A DNA stretch of 59,068 nucleotides, from positions 1 through 59,068 of the forward strand of contig RJMB01000029.1 of NCBI GenBank assembly GCA_003725585.1. Reading direction: 5' to 3'. Shown here piece after piece: positions 43,102-51,604 of the stretch. This DNA is from Halostreptopolyspora alba (GTDB lineage: Bacteria > Actinomycetota > Actinomycetes > Streptosporangiales > Streptosporangiaceae). The position numbers were made by a program, and so were the translations under genes. A model generated the notes under the pieces. That model did not search any database, was not told where the DNA came from, and saw nothing but the letters and a program-made list of their open reading frames with translations. The number at the start of each line of letters is the position of its first letter. Positions within the stretch are counted from its first letter, which is position 1.

Positions 43102-44337
43102 TCAGAGACCCAGGCTGGTGACCGCGTTGTCCTCCAGTGGGTTGGCTGTGCGGATGTAGCCGTGGACGGTGCGCGGGTTGGTCCAGCGGCCTTGACGCAT
43201 GATCTCGCGGTCGCCGGCGCCGCCGAGTGCGGCCTGGGTGGCGAATCCCGCCCTGAGCGAGTGGCCACTGAAGGCGGCGGGGTCCAGGCCGGCGCGTTCG
43301 GCGTAGCGTTTGACGAGTTTGGCCACGGAACGCCCGGTGATGGGCCGCTCCCCCATGTGGCCGTGGCGGGAGACGGCGGGGAACAGAGGGTGGGCGGTGC
43401 CGTCGGAGAGGGTGGTTCCGGTGTAGGTGTGGCACCGGTGGGTCTGGGGGTCGGGGTCGTTGGCGTGGTCCAGTAGCGCCCGGGTGGCGGGGGTTCCACC
43501 GTCGCGGTGGGCCTCGACGAGGTCGGCCCAGTCGGCGAAGGCGCACACCGGGCAGGTGTGGGCGTGACGCCCCCGTGGCAGGGCGACCTGGGCCAGGTGG
43601 CGTCCGTCCTGGTCGGTTTTGGTGGCCCCTAGCTGCACGGTCAGTAGCGGCGCGCCGCTGGTGGGGTCGGTGCGCACGGTGATGTCGTCGAAGGTGAGCG
43701 CGGCGAGCTCGCCACGGCGCAGCGCACCGGCGAATCCGGCCAGCAGCAGCAGGGTGTCGCGGCGACGGGCCACACCGGAGGGGTGGCCCGGGGCGGGCCG
43801 CTGTTGCAGGAGCGCTTCCAGGGAGCCCAGCAGCAGGGGGGTCTTGCGGTTGGGGGGTGTGCGGCGGCGCCGCCGGATGCCGCGCAGGGTCATGCGCACA
43901 ACGTCGTCACGGGTGGGTGAGGTGAGGCCGTGGGCGGCGTGCACGGCGGCGATCGCGGCGGCTTTGCGTTCCAGTGTGGCTGGGGACAGGGCCCAGCGGG
44001 CGGGCGCGTCGTCGGTGACGGTGTCGGCGGCGGCGGCCAGGTAGACCGCGACGTCGACGGGGTCGGCGGGCAGTGAGCGGTGGTTGCCACGGTGGCACCA
44101 GGCGGTGAAGGCGACCCAGTCGGAGCGGTAGGCACGCAGGGTGTTCGGTGATTGGGCGGAGGAGAGGTAGCGGCCCAGCGCGGCGGCCTGCTCGTCGTCG
44201 AACCGTTGGCGCACGGCGTCGAGCGCCCGGGTGTCTACCAGGACGCTGTGTGTGCCCTGTTCCAGGCGGGAGCGTACCTCCGCGGGCAGGTTCGGGGTCG
44301 TGGGATGGTCGGCCTCGGTGGGGGTGTGGGTGCTCAC
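43102..44337 (-). CDS. Tyrosine-type integrase/recombinase
   Basis: A 411-residue protein starting at GTG 44337. The N-terminal core-binding domain (about 45-160) contains YLSSAQSPNTLRAYRSDWVAFTAWC. The catalytic domain (about 165-411) has Arg207 (GALRRGELAAL), Lys240 (ATKTDQDG), His359 and Arg362 (HSLRAGFAT), Trp385 or His392 at the second His position, and Tyr394 (HGYIR). This GSxxxLRRGE/HSLRxGxAT type is common in actinobacterial integrases and plasmid or ICE resolvases. No att site or neighbouring tRNA is visible, so it may be a stranded or domesticated gene. Confidence 0.88.
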   Translation of the reverse strand: MSTHTPTEADHPTTPNLPAEVRSRLEQGTHSVLVDTRALDAVRQRFDDEQAAALGRYLSSAQSPNTLRAYRSDWVAFTAWCHRGNHRSLPADPVDVAVYLAAAADTVTDDAPARWALSPATLERKAAAIAAVHAAHGLTSPTRDDVVRMTLRGIRRRRRTPPNRKTPLLLGSLEALLQQRPAPGHPSGVARRRDTLLLLAGFAGALRRGELAALTFDDITVRTDPTSGAPLLTVQLGATKTDQDGRHLAQVALPRGRHAHTCPVCAFADWADLVEAHRDGGTPATRALLDHANDPDPQTHRCHTYTGTTLSDGTAHPLFPAVSRHGHMGERPITGRSVAKLVKRYAERAGLDPAAFSGHSLRAGFATQAALGGAGDREIMRQGRWTNPRTVHGYIRTANPLEDNAVTSLGL

Positions 44338-44415
44338 GGCCCTATTGTGGCTTATCGCCGGCCGGGGCCAAGGGCGCCGTGTGGGGTGTGGCGGGCCGTC
44401 CGCGGGCGGGTCCCG

Positions 44416-44829
44416 TTACTGGTAGGCCCCCCAGATGGCGGGGAGTGTCTCGCTGGGTGGGATCAGGGAGAACAGGATTCCGGCGGAGACCAGCAGGAGG
44501 GTGGCGAACAGGGCCGTGGCCAGGCGGCGGCGCAGGACACCGGCGGTGATGGCCCCGGCCAGGGGTGTGCCCAGGGCGAACACCAAAAGTCCGATGAGGT
44601 AGGCGGCGACGTCGCGGCGGGACTGGGTGGTGACCTCGGCGCCGCTGGTGATGTGGGCGGCCTCGACCAGAAAGAGCGCGAAGGTCACGGTCGAGCCCAG
44701 CAGCCAGGTGAGCACCAGCACCGCCCACAGTGCCAGGGGCCAGCGGCGGGGGTCCCCGAGCACGGTGGTGTCGTCGTGTGCGGCGGTGGTGCGGGTGGGG
44801 TGGCGGTGGGCCCTGTTCCTGGGTGACAC
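44416..44829 (-). CDS. Small integral membrane protein
   Basis: A 137-residue protein starting at GTG 44829 behind GGGAG; the 85 codons open upstream are a low-complexity Arg-rich shadow. It has three hydrophobic helices (about 32-58, 75-97 and 103-123). A 25-residue hydrophilic N-terminus (NRAHRHPTRTTAAHDDTTV) comes first. No family is recognised. It follows the 114-residue membrane protein gene by 29 bases, so the pair is probably an operon. Confidence 0.65.
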   Translation of the reverse strand: MSPRNRAHRHPTRTTAAHDDTTVLGDPRRWPLALWAVLVLTWLLGSTVTFALFLVEAAHITSGAEVTTQSRRDVAAYLIGLLVFALGTPLAGAITAGVLRRRLATALFATLLLVSAGILFSLIPPSETLPAIWGAYQ

Positions 44830-44858
44830 GTGTTCTCCCTGCGGGTGGGCGGTGCCGG

Positions 44859-45203
44859 TCAACTCCCGGTGTGCATGTGGATCGCCGTGACGAACACGAC
44901 CGGCCAGGCCAGCAGCACCAGCGAGTACAGGGCGGCGCGGCGGTCGCCGGCGACGGTGGCGATCGCCGCGCCCAGCAGGGGCAACCCCACGGAGGCGCCG
45001 AAGCCCAGGGTGAACCATTCGGCCGCGGAGTTGCTCTCGGAGGCCACGCCCTTGGCGTAGCCAACGGGGCCTAGGAGCACGCACATGGCGGCGAGCAGGG
45101 CCACGGTGAGGCGGATGCCGGTGGGGTGGCGGGTGTTGCGGGTGGGCTTGTCGCCGTTGCCGGCGGCGGAGCCCTCGTTATCAATGGGCAACGTGGAACG
45201 CAC
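44859..45203 (-). CDS. Small integral membrane protein
   Basis: A 114-residue protein starting at GTG 45203 with AGGGGAAAGG just before it. It has about three hydrophobic stretches (LTVALLAAMCVLLGPVGYAKG, TLGFGASVGLPLLGAAIATVAG and LYSLVLLAWPVVFVTAIHM). A hydrophilic first 28 residues precedes them. No family is recognised. It and the next gene on the same strand may form a small membrane complex. Confidence 0.6.
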   Translation of the reverse strand: MRSTLPIDNEGSAAGNGDKPTRNTRHPTGIRLTVALLAAMCVLLGPVGYAKGVASESNSAAEWFTLGFGASVGLPLLGAAIATVAGDRRAALYSLVLLAWPVVFVTAIHMHTGS

Positions 45204-45606
45204 CTTTCCCCTGCAAGGGCGTCAACGGTCGTGGGCCGGGCCTGTGTACCGGGGGCGGACGATGGAGCACGGTGGTGCCTTTCAGCTGAATCGCTGGTGG
45301 TAAGGGCGCCAGTGCGGTGCTTCGGCGGCCCCGGCATGGGTGGTGCCCGGAGTTTGCCACGTGGACGCGTCTCGCGCAGCCGTGCTGGGGAGCGCGGGGT
45401 GGGGGCGGTCCGCGGTTCGCTGTGGGATGGTCCCGGTCGGGGTTGGTCGGCGCGCTGGTGTCACACGGTCATCCAACTGTGCCCGGGCTTTCTGATCAAG
45501 TCGGCGGGGCGTGGTGACCGGGCGTGGCGGCGCCGTTGTGGGGGCGCTCTTGGCAGGGCGGTGGTCCCGGCGCTGGTGGGAGCGGGGGTGAGGCGGGCGG
45601 GAATGG
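45204..45606. other. Intergenic region
   Basis: These 403 bases lie between the membrane-protein pair and the terminator of the RlpA-like gene. The region should hold the promoter of the membrane-protein pair. I see no gene with both a motif and a ribosome binding site. Confidence 0.4.
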
Positions 45607-45630
45607 CCACCCCCGCTGTGTCGGGGGTGG
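45607..45630. terminator. Terminator hairpin after the RlpA-like gene
   Basis: CCACCCCCG and CGGGGGTGG form a perfect 9-bp stem with a CTGTGT loop, seven bases past the stop codon of the minus-strand RlpA-like gene. Confidence 0.7.
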
Positions 45631-45636
45631 GTTGGT

Positions 45637-46284
45637 CTACTCGACGACCTGCCACTCGACGTCGACGACCCCTTGGTTGGGTGAGGCGATCTGTTCGAAG
45701 GAGGCGGTGGACAGGTCCAGGCAGCGGCCCTCGATGAAGGGGCCGCGGTCGTTGATGCGTACGGTTACCGAGGACCCGTTGGCCGGGTTGGTCACCTCGA
45801 CCATGGTGTCGAAGGGAAGCTCCTTGTGCGCGGCGGTCATGGCGCTGGGGTCGAAGGTCTCGCCGTTGGCGGTGGGTTGGGGCTCGCTGTAGTTGGATGC
45901 TTCGCAGCTGCCTCCCTGGCCGGTGGGGCTGTGCTCGGCGGTGTCGTTGTCCGCGGAGCCCGAGGCTGGGGAGTCCTGGCCCTCGTCGTGTTGTTCCTCG
46001 GGGGTGAGCGAGCTGGTGAAGCTCTGGTGTGCCGAGGAGGTGGCCTCGTCGCGCTGTTGGGTGGCCTGGCGTTGTTCGTCGGCCGACTGCGGTGTGGGTT
46101 CGTGGGGTTCGGCGGTGTTGGCCGGGGGCGCGCCGGTGTTGTCGGTGGTGCCGGTGTCCCCGACGACGGCGGCCCCCGCGGTTCCGCCGGCGATGAGGAC
46201 GGCTCCCACGGCGGTGGCGGCCACGACGCGGCTGCTTTTCACGCGTTCCCACAGTGAGGTGCGGAAGGGCTGGTGTTTGCCCAC
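45637..46284 (-). CDS. Secreted RlpA-like double-psi beta-barrel protein
   Basis: A 215-residue protein starting at GTG 46284 behind AAAGGA. An N-terminal signal or anchor segment (SSRVVAATAVGAVLIAGGTAGAAVV) is followed by a 90-residue Thr/Glu/Gln-rich linker. The last 90 residues are a DPBB_1 domain: CEASNYSEPQPTANGETFDPSAMTAAHKELPFDTMVEVTN and INDRGPFIEGRCLDLS, with the catalytic-type Asp of R-I-N-D-R-G-P-F. Family knowledge: RlpA-like proteins cut or bind peptidoglycan glycan strands; there is no SPOR domain here. Two cysteines may form a disulfide. Confidence 0.88.
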   Translation of the reverse strand: MGKHQPFRTSLWERVKSSRVVAATAVGAVLIAGGTAGAAVVGDTGTTDNTGAPPANTAEPHEPTPQSADEQRQATQQRDEATSSAHQSFTSSLTPEEQHDEGQDSPASGSADNDTAEHSPTGQGGSCEASNYSEPQPTANGETFDPSAMTAAHKELPFDTMVEVTNPANGSSVTVRINDRGPFIEGRCLDLSTASFEQIASPNQGVVDVEWQVVE

Positions 46285-46656
46285 GACGGGATCCTTTGAA
46301 CGGGGTCAGGTCCGCGGCTGCGCGACGGGCCCGGTTTCGGTGGGGCGTGTGGGGCGAGGCGCAGCACGATCCACCCGGGGTGGGGTGGTGTGGTCTCGGT
46401 GCGGGGTCGAGCCATGGGTTGGCTCCCAGACCTCCGGGCCGAGCGTAGACACAACGGGTGGATGAGGAGAACCCGTTGCGGCCTACTGTGAAGATTATCA
46501 CGAGTCGATAACGTTTGGTTTCGTGGGTGGTCACGAGGTGGCCGTCGCGCTCCCATCGGTGCGGGCAACCCGGAGCCGTTGAGCTTTTCCCGTGTCTACC
46601 GTTGGCCGGGGAGCGTGGTCAACGAACGCGCCGCGGGTCGTGGCACGGTGGTGGTC
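46285..46656. other. Long leader/promoter region of the RlpA-like gene
   Basis: These 372 bases contain a good minus-strand -10 box GATAAT (46494-46499), which would give a leader of about 200 nt. Just inside the leader lies an inverted repeat, CAACGGGT-N11-ACCCGTTG (46452-46478). Long structured leaders of cell-wall hydrolase genes in actinobacteria are often c-di-AMP riboswitches, but the conserved motifs of that class were not found here. Confidence 0.5.
46452..46478. repeat. Inverted repeat in RlpA-like leader
   Basis: CAACGGGT and ACCCGTTG with an 11-base spacer lie at the start of the predicted leader transcript of the RlpA-like gene. Confidence 0.4.
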
Positions 46657-47838
46657 TCAGCCCGAGGAGGCCGGGGCACGGCGGGGCGGCATCCCCGCCG
46701 GAAACAGTTCCCGTTCCGGGGCGGCCAGCCGCACCCCGTTCAGAGCGGCCACCGCACGCGACAGGTCGGGGGTGTCGAGGTGGCCCCCGACCACCGGGAT
46801 GACCGTGCGCAGCGCCTCGACCACGTCACCGCCGTGGGCCAGGGCCGTGTAGTGTGCCGCCACCGCCGGGGTCCGTGACTGTCCCGCGGCACAATGCAGC
46901 AGTACCCGCTTGCCCTCGCGGCGCAGTGCCGCCACCGTACGGGCCGCCTCGTCGAGGACGAAGTGCAGGTTCGGGTTGGCGCCGTCGGTGTCGGCCAACC
47001 ACACCTCGACGCGGTCGCGCGCCGGCACGCGGGTCGGGATGTCGGCGGTGCCGATCCGGCACAGCGACACCACCGCGTCGGCGTGGTCCTGCCCGCGCAT
47101 GTGGGACAGGTTGGCCAGTACCACCTTCGGGTCGTGGGGGTGGGCCACGCTGAAGGGGGACCGCACGCTGTCCTCGCCCTCCCCCTCGTAGTGGTGGTGT
47201 TGCTCCGGCCAGGTCCAGGGGGCGCTGCCGCGGGCCCGCACGACAGCCCGCCGCACGAGCGGGCCAGGGTCGACGATGTCGGCCAGCTGCCGGTGGGTCC
47301 GCAGCGGAACGGCCGAGGCGCCCCAGCGGGCGCCGGCCAGTGCTCCGGCGTACATGGCCGCCTCCTCCCCCGCGGCGGTGTGGGCCGCCCGTGCCGTGTC
47401 CACCAGATGGGAGCACGGGAAGACACGGTGGGCCGGATCGGGTGAGGGGACGGGGGTGGCCAGTACCGCCCGCCAGGCCGTGGACAAGGGGTCGTCCTGG
47501 CCGACCTCGGAAGCCGGGGCGGGGATTCTGCCCTCGACGACGGTGGCCCGTAGGGCACGTGTCCAGGCACGTTCGAGGGGCCGGGTCACGTCGCGGGTCA
47601 CGGTTGCGGGGGTGCGCACCTCACGCAGTGCCGTGTCGATGAGCCAGGCCAGCCGGGCGGGGGCGGCGCCGTGGCTGTCGGGGTGGGCGAGCTCGGCGAC
47701 CATCGAGGGTGGGGCGTTCACGAGATGGGCCATGGCGGCCGCGCCGAGCCATGCTCCGGCGGCGCGGTCATAGCGCGGGTCCTCGGGGGTCCACTTCCCG
47801 TTGGGGGTGGTCACGGTGTGGCTGTTGCGGGGTGGCAT
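46657..47838 (-). CDS. ADP-ribosylglycohydrolase-like domain fused to tyrosine/dual-specificity phosphatase
   Basis: A 393-residue two-domain protein. Residues about 20-195 resemble an ADP-ribosylglycohydrolase (YDRAAGAWLGAAAMA at the start, EEAAMYAGALAGARWGASAVPLRTHRQL at the end). The family DADT metal motif reads GEEA, and the upstream DDT motif is absent, so this half may be inactive. Residues about 225-370 are a phosphatase with the signature HCAAGQSRT (Cys316, Arg322), a P-loop of the PTP/DSP class, and a possible general acid in WLADTDG. It could remove phosphate from ADP-ribose-linked or phosphorylated targets; this is inference. The start is ATG 47838. Confidence 0.82.
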   Translation of the reverse strand: MPPRNSHTVTTPNGKWTPEDPRYDRAAGAWLGAAAMAHLVNAPPSMVAELAHPDSHGAAPARLAWLIDTALREVRTPATVTRDVTRPLERAWTRALRATVVEGRIPAPASEVGQDDPLSTAWRAVLATPVPSPDPAHRVFPCSHLVDTARAAHTAAGEEAAMYAGALAGARWGASAVPLRTHRQLADIVDPGPLVRRAVVRARGSAPWTWPEQHHHYEGEGEDSVRSPFSVAHPHDPKVVLANLSHMRGQDHADAVVSLCRIGTADIPTRVPARDRVEVWLADTDGANPNLHFVLDEAARTVAALRREGKRVLLHCAAGQSRTPAVAAHYTALAHGGDVVEALRTVIPVVGGHLDTPDLSRAVAALNGVRLAAPERELFPAGMPPRRAPASSG

Positions 47839-48079
47839 CGCTCTCCGTTCGACTCCGTGGGTCGGTGTCTTCCGGTGTCGCTCACCGTGGAGGTTATGCC
47901 ACCCGCGGTGGCGCGGTGGTGGGCTGGCCCGCGCCGATACGGGGGGACGCCTGGCGTGACCGGGGGTGGGGAATGGTGGCGGGTGCGGCGCCGTTTTCCG
48001 TGGGTGGGGTCCGGCGATCCGGGTCGCCGGCCCGGCGGGTGCGTCGGGTTCCCCTCCCCGTCACGAAAGGCCGGTAGCG

Positions 48080-49069
48080 GTGTCCGTGCCCATCTCGATC
48101 CTCGATCTGGCCCACATCGGCGAAGGCATGACCGCGCGGGACAGCCTGGACGCCAGTGTCGCCATGGCCCGCCACGCCGAGGAGTTGGGTTTTGAGCGTG
48201 TCTGGTACGCCGAGCATCACAACATGGACTCCATCGCCTCCTCGGCCACCAGCGTGCTGATCGCCCACGTGGCGGCCCACACTCGGCGGATCCGGCTGGG
48301 GGCCGGTGGTGTGATGCTTCCCAACCACGCCCCGCTGACCATCGCCGAGCAGTTCGGCACCCTGGAGACGCTGCATCCCGGCCGCATCGACCTGGGGTTG
48401 GGGCGTGCGCCGGGCAGTGACCAGAACACGATGCGGGCGCTGCGCCGCGACCCCGCCGCCGCGGACAGCTTCCCCCAGGACGTGCTGGAACTGCAGGGCT
48501 ATCTCACGGGCGAGTCGCGGATCCCGGGGGTGAACGCCGTTCCGGGCAGGGGCACCGACGTGCCGTTGTACATTCTGGGGTCCTCGCTGTTCGGCGCGAA
48601 GTTGGCGGCCACCCTCGGGTTGCCGTACTCGTTCGCCTCCCATTTCGCGCCGCAGGCGCTGGAGGAGGCGGTGGCCGCCTACCGGAGCGAGTTCACCCCC
48701 TCCGAGTGGTGTGTCGAGCCCTATGTCATCGCGGGGGTGGGTGTCACCGCGGCGCCGACCACCGAGGAGGCGCGTGAGCAGTTCCATCGTGCCCAGCGCC
48801 AGATGGCGGCCCGGCTGCTGGGGCGGGGACGCAGCCTCACCGACGCGGAGGCCGAGGCCGCGCTGGAGTCCCCGGCGGGGCGCCACGTCGCCCAGATGGC
48901 GACCTACTCGGCCGTGGGCGATGCCGGTGAGGTCAAGGACTATCTCGAGTGGTTCGCCAAGCACGCCCGTGCCGACGAGTTGATCATCGCTCCCCGTAGT
49001 GACGGGGGGTCGGCCCAGCTTCGCTCGCTCGAGTTGGTGGCCGAGGCCATGGGCCTGGCCCAGCGTTGA
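48080..49069 (+). CDS. LLM-class flavin-dependent oxidoreductase
   Basis: A 329-residue bacterial-luciferase-like TIM barrel starting at GTG 48080 behind GAAAGG. Family landmarks: [88 protein letters not shown] and [28 protein letters not shown]. This is the MsnO8/LLM group 1 pattern with FMN. Substrates are unknown. The gene stands alone, convergent with the chelatase gene. Confidence 0.92.
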   Translation: MSVPISILDLAHIGEGMTARDSLDASVAMARHAEELGFERVWYAEHHNMDSIASSATSVLIAHVAAHTRRIRLGAGGVMLPNHAPLTIAEQFGTLETLHPGRIDLGLGRAPGSDQNTMRALRRDPAAADSFPQDVLELQGYLTGESRIPGVNAVPGRGTDVPLYILGSSLFGAKLAATLGLPYSFASHFAPQALEEAVAAYRSEFTPSEWCVEPYVIAGVGVTAAPTTEEAREQFHRAQRQMAARLLGRGRSLTDAEAEAALESPAGRHVAQMATYSAVGDAGEVKDYLEWFAKHARADELIIAPRSDGGSAQLRSLELVAEAMGLAQR

Positions 49070-49120
49070 GTGCCCCACCGTGAGGGCTCGGGCCGTGGGT
49101 GAGGGACGCGCCTACGGATG

Positions 49121-49879
49121 TCAGGTGTGGGCCGGGTGCCGGGTGGTGGCGGCGCGGTAGCGGGCGATGACGGCATCGGCGATTCCCGCGTCGGGGCACA
49201 GCGGGTCGGCCACCGTGTCGGCGCCGGTGTGGGCGAGCCGCTGGTGGAACAGTCCGGGTGCCAACAGCCAGGAGGCGACGGCGACGCGGGGGTGGCCCCG
49301 GTGGTGGAGGCGGGCCACCGTGTCGGGCACGGTCGGGTGTCCGGTGGCGATGTAGGCGACCTCCACCCCGGTGGGTGCGGGGAGGGTGGTGCCGAGCCGG
49401 TGGGCGGCGTCGGCGACGTGGGCCAGGGCCCTGGTGTCGGAGGAGCCGGCGGCGGCCAGCACCACCGCGTCGTGTGGGCGCCATCCGGCCTGTCGCAGGC
49501 GGCGGGCCGCGGTCGTGATCAGCCGGTCGTCACCGCCCAGAGCGTCGGTGATGACGGCGGCGCGTGGGTCGTCGAGGGGGCCGGAGTGGGGGTGGGCCGG
49601 TGGGAGTGGGGTGCGTCCGGCGCGTGCGAGCTGGTCGGGGATGTCGACGTGGACGTGGTAGCCGGCGGCCAGGAAGGCGGGTACGACCACGACGGGACCG
49701 TCGATGGTGGCCGCCACCGTGCCCACGTCGGGCTGGAGTACGTCGGCGAATCCCAGCCGCACGGGGGTCTCGCCGCGGTCGGCGACCTCGCGTGCCAGTG
49801 CCCGGGCCACGGCGGTGCCGTGGGGGTCGCGGGTGCCGTGCACGGCGAGCAGGAGTGTGGGTGTCATCGTGGTTCTCAT
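49121..49879 (-). CDS. CbiX/SirB-type sirohydrochlorin chelatase
   Basis: A 252-residue class II chelatase. The ATG at 49879 overlaps the stop of nnaR (ATGA), so the two are coupled. It has the duplicated CbiX fold: LLLAVHGTRDPHGTAVARAL in the first half and VVLAAAGSSDTRALAHVADAA in the second. The metal histidines are in HGT and GYHVHVDIP. It inserts Fe2+ (or Co2+) into sirohydrochlorin, the last step to siroheme, needed by NirB encoded upstream. Position after nnaR supports the iron (siroheme) role. Confidence 0.9.
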   Translation of the reverse strand: MRTTMTPTLLLAVHGTRDPHGTAVARALAREVADRGETPVRLGFADVLQPDVGTVAATIDGPVVVVPAFLAAGYHVHVDIPDQLARAGRTPLPPAHPHSGPLDDPRAAVITDALGGDDRLITTAARRLRQAGWRPHDAVVLAAAGSSDTRALAHVADAAHRLGTTLPAPTGVEVAYIATGHPTVPDTVARLHHRGHPRVAVASWLLAPGLFHQRLAHTGADTVADPLCPDAGIADAVIARYRAATTRHPAHT

Positions 49880-51027
49880 CGGGGGCGGTCGCTGTCGAGG
49901 GCGAGGCGGTAGCCGCGTTTGACCACGGTCTGGATGATCTTGGGGTCGCCCAGGGTGGTGCGGAGCCGGGCGATGGCGGTCTCGACGGCGTGGGTGTCGG
50001 CGTCGCCGTCGAGGCAGGTGAGTAGTTCGGCGCGGTCGCACACCTGGCCGGGGCGGCGGGTCAGTGCGCGCAACACCCGCATGAGCGCGGGTGAGACCGG
50101 GCGGAGGATCCCGTCGAGCACGACCGCGTGTCCGCGCAGTCGCAGCTGGTGTCCGGCGACGGGCAGGACGGGGAAGCGTTCGGGTAGTTCCTCGGCGAGT
50201 TTGCGGACCTGGGCGCCGATGCGGGCGCGGGCCGGCCACACGCTGGGGATGTCCTGTTCCATGAGGGGGTTGGCGGTGACCGGTCCCACGCTCATGGCCA
50301 GCACGTCCCCGCGGAGGGCGGTGACGAGGTCGGCGTGGACCCCGGTGCGGCTGGCCCGGCCCAGCAGCCCGGCGGCGGCGGGGGCGCTGGTGAAGGTCAC
50401 CGCGTCGACAGCGCGGGTGAGCACGGCCTCGATGAGCCGGTCGAGGGCGGCCACGTCCTCGGGTTCACTCCACCGGTAGACGGGGACCTCGACGACTTCG
50501 GCGCCGGCCGCGCGCAGGGCCGAGCAGAAGTCGGGCAGGGGCTCGCCGTGGAGCTGGACGGCCACGCGCAATCCCTCGACCCCTTTGTCGAGCAGGTAGT
50601 CCAGTACCTCGGCGGAGGATTCCGAGGGTGGGGACCACTCTTCGGTGAGCCCGGCCGCCCGGATCGCGCCTTTGGCCTTGGGGCCGCGTGCCAGCAGTCG
50701 GGAGTGGCGCATGGAGGCGACCAGTGGTTCGGCCAGCCCCCAGGTGTCGCAGCCCTCGACCCAGCCGCGGAAGCCGATGCCGGTGGTGGTCACGACGATG
50801 TCGGCGGGTCGGTCGATGAGTTCCCGGGAGGCGGTGGCCAGGCGCTCGTCGTCGGCCAGGGGGATGATGCGCAACGCCGGTGCGGCGATGACCTCGGCTC
50901 CTTTGCGGCGCAGCAGGGCGCACATTTCGTCGGCGCGGCGGGCGGCGGTGACGGCGACCGTGAATCCGGCGAGTGGGGCCACGGTGGACACCGGTTCGGC
51001 GCGGGTTTCCGGGGCGGTTGCGCTCAT
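49876..51027 (-). CDS. nnaR: NnaR: uroporphyrinogen-III synthase-like regulator with winged helix
   Basis: A 383-residue protein. Residues about 20-265 resemble HemD (GFTVAVTAARRADEMCALLRRKGAEVIAAPALRI, TTTGIGFRGWVEG, VTFTSAPAAAGLL). Residues about 285-380 form an OmpR-type winged helix (VLDGILRPVSPALMRVLRALTRRPGQVCDRAELL...AVETAIARLRTTLGDPKIIQTVVKRGYRLAL). This domain pair is that of NnaR, the nitrate/nitrite assimilation activator of Streptomyces and Mycobacterium that works with GlnR. Whether the HemD half is still catalytic is unknown. It lies downstream of nirB-nirD and is coupled to the chelatase gene. Confidence 0.93.
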   Translation of the reverse strand: MSATAPETRAEPVSTVAPLAGFTVAVTAARRADEMCALLRRKGAEVIAAPALRIIPLADDERLATASRELIDRPADIVVTTTGIGFRGWVEGCDTWGLAEPLVASMRHSRLLARGPKAKGAIRAAGLTEEWSPPSESSAEVLDYLLDKGVEGLRVAVQLHGEPLPDFCSALRAAGAEVVEVPVYRWSEPEDVAALDRLIEAVLTRAVDAVTFTSAPAAAGLLGRASRTGVHADLVTALRGDVLAMSVGPVTANPLMEQDIPSVWPARARIGAQVRKLAEELPERFPVLPVAGHQLRLRGHAVVLDGILRPVSPALMRVLRALTRRPGQVCDRAELLTCLDGDADTHAVETAIARLRTTLGDPKIIQTVVKRGYRLALDSDRPR

Positions 51028-51047
51028 CGGGAATGCGGGCGTTGCTG

Positions 51048-51065
51048 CCCCGCCCTCAGGCGGGG
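51048..51065. terminator. Hairpin between nirD and nnaR
   Basis: CCCCGCC-CTCA-GGCGGGG, a 7-bp stem with a 4-base loop, lies in the 180-base gap between nirD and nnaR. It may attenuate read-through from nirBD. Confidence 0.45.
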
Positions 51066-51207
51066 GCGGAAGCGCCCTCCTCCTTCCTGGCTGGGCTTAC
51101 ACAAGCGCGCGGTGGACCGTGAGGCGCGGGCGGTGAGGTTTTCCGCACGTGGGTGTGGGTGCGCCTGGTGTGGGACCGCGTCTTGGGAACGGGATCCCGG
51201 TGGCGGG

Positions 51208-51600
51208 TCACCGAACATCGTGGTGTTGGTCGGGTTGGGCGCGGACGTGGATCTGGCCGTCGTGTTCGCGGACGCGGTGGGTGCGTTGGGCCACGTCGGG
51301 GTTGTCCAGGCAGATGCCGGTGCGCAGCGCGAAGACGTGTTTGAGCATGGGTGAGGCCACGGTGGGCTCGCCGCCGCGGTCGCCGACGATCCCGCGGGCC
51401 AGCACGGCGGCGTTGGTGAAGGGGTCGATGTTGTCGATGGCGTAGAGCGTGTTGTCGTGGGTGCGGAACAGGGCCACCTGGTCCCCGTTGGGCAGTAGGA
51501 CGGCCACCCCGCGTTCGGGGATGAGGCTGTTGGTGGGGCAGGCGGCGACCCAGACGTCGGTTCCGGTGTCGGCCCTGGTGGGCAGGGTTGTCGTGGTCAT
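51208..51600 (-). CDS. nirD: Nitrite reductase small subunit NirD
   Basis: A 130-residue Rieske-fold protein starting at ATG 51600, seven bases after the nirB stop with GGGAGG inside the nirB end. VAVLLPNGDQVALFRTHDNTLYAIDNIDPFTNAAVLARGIVGDRGGEPTVASPMLKHVFALRTGICLDN is the NirD pattern. The Rieske cysteines and histidines are absent (CPHx replaced by DPFT), as in all NirD proteins, so no iron-sulfur cluster is bound. It stabilises NirB. Confidence 0.95.
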   Translation of the reverse strand: MTTTTLPTRADTGTDVWVAACPTNSLIPERGVAVLLPNGDQVALFRTHDNTLYAIDNIDPFTNAAVLARGIVGDRGGEPTVASPMLKHVFALRTGICLDNPDVAQRTHRVREHDGQIHVRAQPDQHHDVR

Positions 51601-51604
51601 TTTC

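Noticed and set aside
43532-43607. Zinc-binding insertion in the integrase (CPVC and later HRCH)
   Set aside because: The T-C-P-V segment is a common feature of this recombinase family and the remaining residues do not form a convincing zinc site.
46285-46500. c-di-AMP (ydaO-type) riboswitch in the RlpA-like leader
   Set aside because: The gene context fits, but the conserved sequence blocks of the class (for example the GACAGCTAACC-type segment) were not found. A covariance-model search would decide.
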